Source: Thermoleophilia bacterium
GTDB taxonomy: Bacteria > Actinomycetota > Thermoleophilia > Gaiellales > Gaiellaceae
Direction: 5' to 3'
Length of the DNA: 11,821 nt
Assembly: GCA_025936595.1 (NCBI GenBank)
Contig: JAICTB010000051.1
Span: 1-11,821 of the forward strand
Shown here piece by piece: positions 1 to 6,234 of this stretch. The position numbers were made by a program, and so were the translations under genes. Each line of letters begins with the position of its first letter. Positions within the stretch are counted from its first letter, which is position 1. The notes beneath the pieces were generated by a model that was given only the letters and a program-made list of their open reading frames with translations, was not told where the DNA came from and made no database searches.

Positions 1-2303
1 CCGCCCTCGCCCATGCCCTTCGTACCGAGCTCGGTGAACGGCGACGGGCTCTCCATGAATCCCGTCTTGAGCGGAGGCATGTCGAGCGCGTGCGGCACGT
101 GGTAGTCGTAGAAGTTGGGCGTGAGCAAGTTGCCGTCCTCGTCGTAGGCGAACTGCTCGTGCACGACGGCGCCAAGCGCCTGTGCGGTAGCGCCCATCAC
201 CTGCCCCTCGACGATCTGCGGGTTGATGCGCTTGCCGCAGTCGTCGACCGCCGCGTAGTCGACGATGTCGTAGTAGCCGGTCTCGGGATCGATCTCGATC
301 ACCGCGACGTGGATCTGCGTCGCGTAGGTGAGCGTCAGGTTGCCGAACTTGCGCTCGAGGTCCGGCACCTGGAACGGCGGCTTGTAGACGTAGCGGCAGT
401 TCAGCGTGACGTCCAGGTCGTCCGGGAGCCCGGCGTTGTTCGCGTTGATGATCGCGCCGCACGCCATGAACGGCAGGAACGCGTCGGGGTTGTCCGTGAT
501 CCGGACGCCGCCGTCGGCGAGCTCGAGCGCCTCCGGCGGTACGCCTCCGAAGACCGCGCCGGCGAGCTTCTTGATCTCGGCGGCGAGCATCTCGGCGGCG
601 CCCTTCACGGCGGTCAGGCCGGTGACCGCGAACTGCGACGCGTACGTGCCGGAGAAGCCGGCGTGCGAGTTCCAGTAGGAGTCGTGGCCGGAACGCACCT
701 GCACGTCGTCGACCGAGCAGTTGAGGATGTCGGCGACGACCTGCGACGCCGTCGTCTCGTGACCCTGGCCCTGCGGCGTCGTGCCGAGGGTGACGACGAT
801 CTCGCCGAAGATGTCCAGCTTGACCGTCGCAACCTCGTTGTTCCCCGAGAACTGCAGCTCGGAGTTGATCAGCTGCGACTGCGCGAAGTTGTTCGTGCCG
901 GAGTCGAGCGTCGAGCCGATCCCGACTCCCAGCAGCTTCCCTCGCGCCTCCGCGTCCCTGCGGCGGCTCTCGATGCCGGCGTAGTCGATCAGGTCGAGCC
1001 CGATGTCGAGCATCTGCGCGTAGTCGCCGGAGTCGTAGATGCAGCCGTTCGGCGTCTCGTACGGCATCTCGTCGGCGCGGATGTAGTTGCGCTTGCGCAC
1101 CTCGACCGGGTCGAGCTCGAGCTCGTGCGCGACGATGTCGATCACACGCTCGGTGAACCAGAGGTGCTGCATGCGCGAGTAGCCCCGGTTCGGCGAGCAG
1201 GGCGCCTTGTTCGTCGCGACCTGCTGGAAATCGACGCGGATGTGCTTCCAGCGGTACATGCCGGGGGTCACCTGCGCCCAGATCACGCCGCCGAGCGGCT
1301 CGTAGCGCAGCCACGCCCCGGCGTCGTCGAGCGCGGTCGTCCGGAAGCCGAGCAGCGTCCCGTCGTTCTTCACGGCGACCTCGGTGTTCCGGAACCAGCG
1401 CTCGTTGCCGTGCGACATCGACATGTGAAAATCGGTGCGCCACTCAGTCCACTGCACGGCTCTGCCGAGCTTCCGCGCGAGCAGGCAGCACGCGACGAGC
1501 TGCGGGTGCGACGTGATCTTGTTGCCGAAGCCGCCGCCGATGTCCTGCGTGACGAAGCGCAGCTTGTCGAGGCCGCAGCGCATCGCGGGGCCCATCATGA
1601 TCAGCGCGAAGCCGGGGAACTGGTTGTTCGTGTGGATCGTCCACTGCCCGATGCCGCGGTTGTACTCGACGAGCGCGCCGTTCGTCTCGAGCGGGGTCGA
1701 GTTGAAGCGATGGAAGTGGAGCTCGTCGATCTTGACGATCTTGTCCGCCTCCGCGAACGCGGCGTCGAGGTCGCCCCACTCGTAGACGCCCTCCCACATC
1801 AGGTTTCCACCCGCGTCCTCGTGGAGCACGGGCACGTTTTCGTCGCGCGCGCGGCGGGCATCGGTGACGGCGTCGATCGGCTCGTACTCGATCTCGACGA
1901 GCTCGGACGCGTCGCGCGCCAGCTCACGCGTCTCGGCGACGACTGCGACGACCGCCTCGCCGACGTAGCGCACCTTGCCGACTGCGAGCGCGTAGTCCTT
2001 GAGGTTCGCGCCGGGAACGGAGGAGATCTGGAAGAACGGTTCCGTCAGCGACGCGACCTCTTCGCCGGTCAGCGTGCCGTAGACGCCCCCGACCGCCTCC
2101 GCCTGCGAGACGTCGATCGACACGATGTGCGCGTGCGCGTACGGCGAGCGCACGAAGTGGATGTAGCCCATGCCGTGCCTTTTCACGTCGTCGACGAAGA
2201 CGCCCTGACCCTCGACGAGCCGGCGGTCCTCCTTGCGCGGCACGCTCCGGCCCTTCCACGTCTCCTGCGCGACCTCGGTCTGCTCGGGCGCGACGGTCGT
2301 CAT
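1..2303 (-). CDS. Xanthine dehydrogenase/CO dehydrogenase-family molybdopterin-binding large subunit (CoxL-like), 3' end cut by window
   Basis: Catalytic subunit of a three-subunit molybdenum hydroxylase, which hydroxylates a substrate with water and passes electrons through 2Fe-2S clusters to FAD. The N-terminus has the family opening GRSVPRKEDRRLVEGQG (residues 18-34). The Moco-binding GGGFGNK lies at 256-262. The active-site loop APCSPNRGYSR is at 367-377, and the frame leaves the window in KGMGEGG, where E766 matches the catalytic glutamate of the family. Family members are usually about 770-810 residues, so only a short C-terminal tail is missing. The ATG (2301-2303) overlaps the stop of the 2Fe-2S subunit gene as ATGA, indicating translational coupling. 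The loop matches neither the AYxCSFR motif of form I CO dehydrogenase nor AYRGAGR of form II; Gly374 stands at the Cys position, so a CO-oxidising role is not supported. Family assignment is secure; the substrate is unknown. Confidence 0.93.
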   Translation of the reverse strand, partial: MTTVAPEQTEVAQETWKGRSVPRKEDRRLVEGQGVFVDDVKRHGMGYIHFVRSPYAHAHIVSIDVSQAEAVGGVYGTLTGEEVASLTEPFFQISSVPGANLKDYALAVGKVRYVGEAVVAVVAETRELARDASELVEIEYEPIDAVTDARRARDENVPVLHEDAGGNLMWEGVYEWGDLDAAFAEADKIVKIDELHFHRFNSTPLETNGALVEYNRGIGQWTIHTNNQFPGFALIMMGPAMRCGLDKLRFVTQDIGGGFGNKITSHPQLVACCLLARKLGRAVQWTEWRTDFHMSMSHGNERWFRNTEVAVKNDGTLLGFRTTALDDAGAWLRYEPLGGVIWAQVTPGMYRWKHIRVDFQQVATNKAPCSPNRGYSRMQHLWFTERVIDIVAHELELDPVEVRKRNYIRADEMPYETPNGCIYDSGDYAQMLDIGLDLIDYAGIESRRRDAEARGKLLGVGIGSTLDSGTNNFAQSQLINSELQFSGNNEVATVKLDIFGEIVVTLGTTPQGQGHETTASQVVADILNCSVDDVQVRSGHDSYWNSHAGFSGTYASQFAVTGLTAVKGAAEMLAAEIKKLAGAVFGGVPPEALELADGGVRITDNPDAFLPFMACGAIINANNAGLPDDLDVTLNCRYVYKPPFQVPDLERKFGNLTLTYATQIHVAVIEIDPETGYYDIVDYAAVDDCGKRINPQIVEGQVMGATAQALGAVVHEQFAYDEDGNLLTPNFYDYHVPHALDMPPLKTGFMESPSPFTELGTKGMGEG

Positions 2304-2767
2304 TCCGACGCCGCCTTCACGGCCTCGAAGATGTTCCAGTAGCCGGTGCAGCGGCAGATGTTGCCCTGGAGGCCCTTCTTTATCTCGTCCTCCGACGGGT
2401 GCGGGTTCGAGCGCAGCAGCGCTGTCGCGCTCATCAGCATTCCCGGCGTGCAGTAGCCGCACTGGAGCGCATGGTGGTCCCTGAACGACTGCTGGAGCTT
2501 CGAGAGCTGCTCGCCGTCGGCGAGGCCCTCCACCGTCTCGACGTTCGAGCCGTCGGCCTGGACGGCGAGCATCATGCAGCTCTTCACGAGCTGCCCGTCG
2601 ACGATCACCGAGCACGCCCCGCAGTTGCCGGTGTCGCAGCCGACGTGGCTGCCGGTCAGGTCGAGATCGTCGCGGATGAAGTGGATCAGCAGCTTCCGCG
2701 CCTCCACGTCGCGCTCGTAGGTCGTGCCGTTGATCGTGACGGAGATCGTCTGCTCGGTGGAGACCAT
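2300..2767 (-). CDS. 2Fe-2S iron-sulfur subunit of molybdenum hydroxylase (CoxS-like)
   Basis: Small electron-transfer subunit, 155 residues, the normal length for CoxS/XdhC-type proteins. An N-terminal plant-ferredoxin-like 2Fe-2S domain carries C44, C49, C52 and C64 (CDTGNCGAC, then a C 12 residues on). A C-terminal helical 2Fe-2S domain carries C103, C106, C138 and C140 (CGYCTPG and NICRCTGY). All eight cluster ligands are present. It carries electrons from the molybdopterin site to the FAD subunit. Its ATG directly follows the TGA of the FAD-subunit gene (TGAATG), with AAGGGAG inside the end of that gene as ribosome binding site. Its stop overlaps the start of the large subunit, so the three genes form one tightly coupled operon in the order FAD, Fe-S, Mo. 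No signal peptide is seen, so it is cytoplasmic. Family call is certain; the specific enzyme is not. Confidence 0.95.
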   Translation of the reverse strand: MVSTEQTISVTINGTTYERDVEARKLLIHFIRDDLDLTGSHVGCDTGNCGACSVIVDGQLVKSCMMLAVQADGSNVETVEGLADGEQLSKLQQSFRDHHALQCGYCTPGMLMSATALLRSNPHPSEDEIKKGLQGNICRCTGYWNIFEAVKAASE

Positions 2768-3568
2768 TCAGCTCCCTTGGGCTTGTCGGGCGGCGCGGAC
2801 GGCGAGCACCTCGGCGAGATGCCTTCGATACGCGCGCGATGCGTGCACGTCGGAGGGCGGGTCGAGATCGGCGGCGCGGACGGCTGTCCGGATCGCGTCG
2901 TCCTCGGCGGAGTCGGGTGCGAGCACGACCGGCACGGCGTCGACGCAGCCGAGCGCGATCGTCAGGCTGCCGTTCGCCGAGGCCGCGGCGCTGACGATGC
3001 ACGTGCCCTCGACGCCGAGCGTCACCGCCGCGAAGCCGTCGTTGCGGCCCGCGGGAAGCTTGATCTTCGTCAGGAGCTCGCCGGGCCCGACGGCGGTCAT
3101 GTAGACGCCGAGGAAGAAGTCTGCGGCGGGGACGGTGCGCGTGCCGTCGCTGCTCTGGATCGTCATCTCCGCGTGCAGCGCGGCGAGGAGAGGCGGCAGG
3201 TGGTTCGTCGGGTCGCTCGTGCAGATGTTCCCGCCGATCGTGCCGCGGTTGCGGACCTGGACGTCGGCGATCTGCGCGCACACCGCGCCGAGGATCGGCC
3301 GGGCGCGCGCCTCGCTCGACTCGATGATCTCCGTGTAGGTCGTCATCGCGCCGATCTCGAGCGTGCCGTCGGCGCCGAGCTCGATGCCCTTCAGCTCCTC
3401 GATCCGGCCGAGGTCGACGAGCGCGTCCGGCGAGCCGGCGCGCGCCTTCATCACGTTGATCAGCGTCTGCCCGCCGGCGAGGGCGCGGGCGCCGTCGTCG
3501 GCAGCGAGCAGCTCGATCGCTTCTCCCAGCGAGCCCGGCCGCGCATATCCGACCTCACGAAGAAGCAT
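2768..3568 (-). CDS. FAD-binding medium subunit of molybdenum hydroxylase (CoxM-like)
   Basis: 266-residue flavoprotein subunit of the PCMH-type FAD-binding fold with the CO-dehydrogenase flavoprotein C-terminal domain, as in CoxM (about 280-290 residues). The two FAD pyrophosphate-binding motifs are visible: AGGQTL at 31-36 and TIGGN at 110-114, the second preceded by VQVRNRG. It accepts electrons from the 2Fe-2S subunit and passes them to an external acceptor. First gene of the three-gene hydroxylase operon. The ATG at 3566-3568 gives the standard family N-terminus (MLLREVGYARPGSLGEAIEL). No Shine-Dalgarno sequence precedes it: the upstream bases are CGTCCTGACG. A candidate promoter would place the transcription start only a few bases before the ATG, so a leaderless or near-leaderless message is likely. 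The downstream gene begins with no intervening base. Confidence 0.94.
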   Translation of the reverse strand: MLLREVGYARPGSLGEAIELLAADDGARALAGGQTLINVMKARAGSPDALVDLGRIEELKGIELGADGTLEIGAMTTYTEIIESSEARARPILGAVCAQIADVQVRNRGTIGGNICTSDPTNHLPPLLAALHAEMTIQSSDGTRTVPAADFFLGVYMTAVGPGELLTKIKLPAGRNDGFAAVTLGVEGTCIVSAAASANGSLTIALGCVDAVPVVLAPDSAEDDAIRTAVRAADLDPPSDVHASRAYRRHLAEVLAVRAARQAQGS

Positions 3569-3574
3569 CGTCAG

Positions 3575-3592
3575 GACGTTTTATAAAATGTC
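3575..3592. promoter_or_regulatory. Operator-like dyad over the -10 region
   Basis: GACGTTTTATAAAATGTC (plus strand) is an 18-bp inverted repeat with a single mismatched pair and a perfect 10-bp core TTTTATAAAA. It covers the proposed -10 box of the hydroxylase operon, where a bound dimeric repressor would block transcription. The regulator family cannot be named from the site, and no regulator gene is in the window. Confidence 0.5.
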
Positions 3593-3609
3593 TGATGTGG
3601 TCAATGCAA
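3580..3609 (-). promoter_or_regulatory. Candidate promoter of the molybdenum hydroxylase operon
   Basis: In the 45-bp gap upstream of the FAD subunit, the minus strand reads TTGCAT (3604-3609), an 18-bp spacer, then TATAAA (3580-3585). This is close to a housekeeping -35/-10 pair and sits in an AT-rich island within otherwise very GC-rich DNA. Predicted initiation near 3573 leaves a leader of only about five bases before the ATG at 3568, which agrees with the absence of a ribosome binding site. The call rests on motif match and position only. Confidence 0.55.
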
Positions 3610-3613
3610 GTGA

Positions 3614-4747
3614 CTACCCAAGCAACGATCGTTGCTTGTCGAGCCCACGCAGGACCATATCGACGTCCTCGACCGTGTTGTAGGCGTGCGCCGAGACGCG
3701 CAGGTTGCCGTCCCGCTCCGAGGTGACGATGCCGTCCTCCCCCAGCGCGGCGACGAGCGCGGGCGCGTCGGTCGAGCGGATGCAGACGAGCGCGCCGCGC
3801 TTCTCGGCCGCGCGCGGTGTCACCACCGTCCCGCCGAGCTCATCGACCCCCGCGATCAGCTGCTCGTTCAGCTCGTTCACGTGCGCCCGCGTCCCGGCGA
3901 TCCCGATCTCCTCCAGCAGCTCCATGCCGGCGATCCCCGCGTAGATGGCCGGGATCGGCGGCGTCCCGGACTGGAAGCGGCGCGCCGTCGGCGACGGTGA
4001 GTAGTCGTCGATGTCCATCTCGAAGATGTTCTCGTCGGCGAACCAGCCGGTCTGTGTCGGCCACAGCTCCTGCGCCAGTCCCGGCCGCGTCCACATGAAG
4101 CCGAGGCCCGCCGATCCGAGCAGGTACTTGAGGACGCCGGCCGCCAGCACGTCGACGCCGAGCCCGCGCACGTCGAGCGGGTACGTGCCCATCGCCTGGT
4201 AGGCGTCGAGGACGACGAGCGCGCCGCGCTCGTGCGCGATCCGCGCGATCTCCTCGACGTCGAGCCGGGCGCCGTTCCGGTAGCAGACCGCGGCGATCGA
4301 GACGACGGCGGTCTCCTCGTCGATCGCGTCCGCAAAGCGCTCAACGGGGATCTCGGCGCCGTCCGCCGGGACGTGCACGACCTGCGCGCCGCGCAGCTCC
4401 TGCGCGTGCCAGATCTGCCCGATCGTCGGGAACTCGAAGTCGCTGATCACCACCTTCCGCCGCTTCGAGAAGTCGATCGCGCTCGCGAGCGGGCTGATCC
4501 CGGCCGAGAGCGAGGTCGTGACCGCGACGTCGTCCGCTGCGGCGCCGATCAGGCGCGCGAACGTCGCGCGGGCGGTCTCCGCTCGCTCGACCCAGTACTC
4601 CCACGGTGCGCCGCGCTCGTCCCACCCGGTCAGGTAGTCGTCGTACGCCGCGCGCACCGAGTCGGAGAGCGCGCCCTGCGAGCAGGAGTTGATGTAGGTG
4701 AGCCGCTCGAAGATCGGGAACCGCGCACGGCAGCCGCTAACGCCCAA
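3614..4747 (-). CDS. Class V aminotransferase-fold PLP enzyme (cysteine desulfurase / isopenicillin N epimerase-like)
   Basis: 377-residue fold-type I PLP enzyme. The Schiff-base lysine is K207 in VLAAGVLKYLLGSAGLGFMW. D181 and Q184 in VVLDAYQAMG are the residues that contact the PLP ring. R350 in LRVSAHAYNTVEDVD matches the substrate-carboxylate arginine of the family. Cysteines occur only at 6, 22, 155 and 322, and none sits in a recognisable mobile catalytic loop of NifS/SufS type, which argues against a true desulfurase; epimerase, lyase, kynureninase-like or aminotransferase chemistry remains open. The start is TTG at 4747 with a purine-rich GAAAGG upstream; it gives the expected N-terminus (RARFPIFERLTYINSCSQGAL), and the next in-frame start would remove conserved sequence. 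It overlaps the end of livF by 11 bases, so it is probably translated with the transporter. The reaction cannot be fixed from sequence alone. Confidence 0.88.
   Translation of the reverse strand: MGVSGCRARFPIFERLTYINSCSQGALSDSVRAAYDDYLTGWDERGAPWEYWVERAETARATFARLIGAAADDVAVTTSLSAGISPLASAIDFSKRRKVVISDFEFPTIGQIWHAQELRGAQVVHVPADGAEIPVERFADAIDEETAVVSIAAVCYRNGARLDVEEIARIAHERGALVVLDAYQAMGTYPLDVRGLGVDVLAAGVLKYLLGSAGLGFMWTRPGLAQELWPTQTGWFADENIFEMDIDDYSPSPTARRFQSGTPPIPAIYAGIAGMELLEEIGIAGTRAHVNELNEQLIAGVDELGGTVVTPRAAEKRGALVCIRSTDAPALVAALGEDGIVTSERDGNLRVSAHAYNTVEDVDMVLRGLDKQRSLLG
3619..3638. repeat. Perfect 20-bp palindrome at the end of the PLP enzyme gene, upstream of the hydroxylase promoter
   Basis: CAAGCAACGATCGTTGCTTG equals its own reverse complement over all 20 bases. 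It lies in the last codons of the PLP enzyme gene (encoding KQRSLL), just before the TAG. Relative to the predicted start of the hydroxylase operon it spans roughly -46 to -65, a usual place for an activator site. As RNA it could form an 8-bp stem with a 4-base loop, but no U-tract follows, so it is not a typical intrinsic terminator. Chance occurrence of a perfect 20-bp palindrome at this spot is unlikely. Confidence 0.6.
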
Positions 4748-5441
4748 GGTAGGCCTTTCTGAGGTCTTCGTTCTCCCGCAGGTCCGCGGCTTTCCCTTCG
4801 AGCACGAGGCGCCCGGTCGACAGCACGTAGCCGCGGTCGGCGATCGACAGCGAGACGTTCGCGTTCTGCTCCACGACGAGGATCGCGACCCCTGACTGGT
4901 GCACCTGCTCGATGATCTCGAAGTTCTTCTCGACGAGGATCGGCGCGAGCCCCATCGACGGCTCGTCCATCAGCAGGAGCTTCGGCCGCGACATCAGCGC
5001 GCGCCCCATCGCGACCATCTGCTGCTCGCCGCCGGAGAGCGTGCCGGCCAGCTGCGCCCGGCGCTCGTGCAGGAGCGGGAAGAGCTCGTACACGCGTTCG
5101 AAGTCCTCCTTTGCGCCGCCACCGCGCAGGTAGGCGCCCATCTCGAGGTTCTCGAGCACCGTCATCGGCGCGAACAGGCGCCGGTTCTCCGGGACGATCG
5201 CGAGGCCGCGGCCGATCCGGTAGCTCGTCGGCCGCTTCGTCACGTCCTCGCCCTCGATCCGCACCATGCCGGTCCGCGGCCGCACGATCCCGAGGATCGT
5301 CTTCAGCGTCGTCGACTTCCCGGATGCGTTCCCGCCGAGCAGGCAGACGAGCTCACCCGGCTCGATCCGGATCGAGAGCCCCTGCAGGATGTGGATCTGC
5401 CCGTAGTACGTGTCGACGTTGTCCAGCTCGAGCAAGCTCAT
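4737..5441 (-). CDS. livF: Branched-chain amino acid-type ABC transporter ATP-binding protein LivF
   Basis: 234-residue ATPase of the HAAT family, the normal length for LivF. Walker A is GGNASGKST (36-44), the Q-loop region IVPENRRLFAPMTVLENLEMG follows (82-102), the signature is LSGGEQQ (135-141) and Walker B is LLLMDEP (155-161). The switch position reads VVEQN, with Gln instead of His, as is usual in LivF. It pairs with LivG to power uptake through LivH/LivM at the inner face of the membrane. The ATG at 5439-5441 lies 7 bases after the livG stop; the ribosome binding site is weak, so coupling to livG is likely. The last codons overlap the TTG start of the PLP enzyme. Family and subunit assignment are firm; the transported compound could be a branched-chain amino acid, urea, an aromatic acid or another small polar molecule. 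Confidence 0.95.
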   Translation of the reverse strand: MSLLELDNVDTYYGQIHILQGLSIRIEPGELVCLLGGNASGKSTTLKTILGIVRPRTGMVRIEGEDVTKRPTSYRIGRGLAIVPENRRLFAPMTVLENLEMGAYLRGGGAKEDFERVYELFPLLHERRAQLAGTLSGGEQQMVAMGRALMSRPKLLLMDEPSMGLAPILVEKNFEIIEQVHQSGVAILVVEQNANVSLSIADRGYVLSTGRLVLEGKAADLRENEDLRKAYLGR

Positions 5442-5448
5442 GCAATTG

Positions 5449-6234
5449 TCATTTCGTCGCCGCCGTGTTCAGGCCGAGGTAGGCCTCGACCACCTTCTCG
5501 TTTGTCGCGACCGACTCGAACGAGCCCTCGGCGATCTTGATGCCGTGGTCGAGCGCGACGACGCGGTCGGAGATGCCCTCGACGACGTGCATGTCGTGCT
5601 CGATCACGAGGATCGTGTAGCCGCCGTCCTCGCGCAGCTTCGCGATCAGCTCCGTGATCTCGTGCGTCTCGGCGGGATTCATGCCGGCCGCAGGCTCGTC
5701 GAGGAGCAGGATGCGCGGGTTCGTCGCCGTGGCGCGCGCGATCTCGAGCCGGCGCCGGTTTGCATACGAGAGCGAGAACGCCGGCTGATCCCAGCGGTAG
5801 CCCATCAGCCGCTCGCCGAAGAAGGCGAGCCGCTCGTGTGCGAGCGCCTCGATCTCGCGCTCCTCGCGCCGCATGCCCGGCGTGCGCAGCATCGACCGGA
5901 AGATGCCGGCCCTCGTGTGGCCGTAGGCGGCCGCCATCACGTTCTCCTTCACCGACATGTTCAGGAAGAGCCGCAGCGTCTGGAACGTCCGCGAGATGCC
6001 GCGACGGCTGATCTGGTGCGGCTCGAGGCCGACGATGCTCGCGCCGTCGAGCATGATGTCCCCCGCCTGCGGCCGGTAGATGCCGGTGATCAGGTTGAAG
6101 AGCGTCGTCTTACCGGCGCCGTTCGGGCCGATCACGCTCACGATCTCGCGCTCCTCGACCTGCAGGTCGAGGTCGTGAACGACCTTCAGCCCGCCGAAGG
6201 CGAGCGAGACGCCCTGCAGCTCCAGCAGCGCCAT
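5449..6234 (-). CDS. livG: Branched-chain amino acid-type ABC transporter ATP-binding protein LivG
   Basis: 261-residue HAAT ATPase. Walker A is GPNGAGKTT (36-44), the Q-loop is in SRTFQTLRLF (81-90), the signature is LSYANRRRLEIARA (155-168), Walker B is ILLLDEP (175-181) and the switch His is H213 in IEHDMHVV. The signature differs from the usual LSYGxQRRLEIARA (Ala-Asn-Arg in place of Gly-x-Gln). The long insert between helices and the C-terminal EVVEAYLG-like end (KVVEAYLG) are typical of LivG. The frame stays open upstream to 6555, but that extension is antisense-like sequence within livM. The ATG at 6232-6234 gives the standard MALLELQGVSLAFGGLKVV start and overlaps the livM stop by one base (TGATG), so that start is chosen. 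Works as a heterodimer with LivF. Confidence 0.95.
   Translation of the reverse strand: MALLELQGVSLAFGGLKVVHDLDLQVEEREIVSVIGPNGAGKTTLFNLITGIYRPQAGDIMLDGASIVGLEPHQISRRGISRTFQTLRLFLNMSVKENVMAAAYGHTRAGIFRSMLRTPGMRREEREIEALAHERLAFFGERLMGYRWDQPAFSLSYANRRRLEIARATATNPRILLLDEPAAGMNPAETHEITELIAKLREDGGYTILVIEHDMHVVEGISDRVVALDHGIKIAEGSFESVATNEKVVEAYLGLNTAATK

Noticed and set aside
90..2342. Long plus-strand open frame (750 codons) opposite the hydroxylase large subunit
   Set aside because: It encodes a low-complexity Arg/Val/Asp-rich sequence with no family motif, while the minus strand encodes an unmistakable Mo hydroxylase. It is a GC-bias shadow.
1..3568. Aerobic CO dehydrogenase (coxMSL proper)
   Set aside because: The large subunit lacks the AYxCSFR motif and has Gly at the copper-ligand Cys position, so only family-level naming is justified.
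2399..3586. Plus-strand frame over the 2Fe-2S and FAD subunit genes
   Set aside because: Composition typical of antisense shadow in high-GC DNA; both minus-strand genes have complete cofactor motifs.
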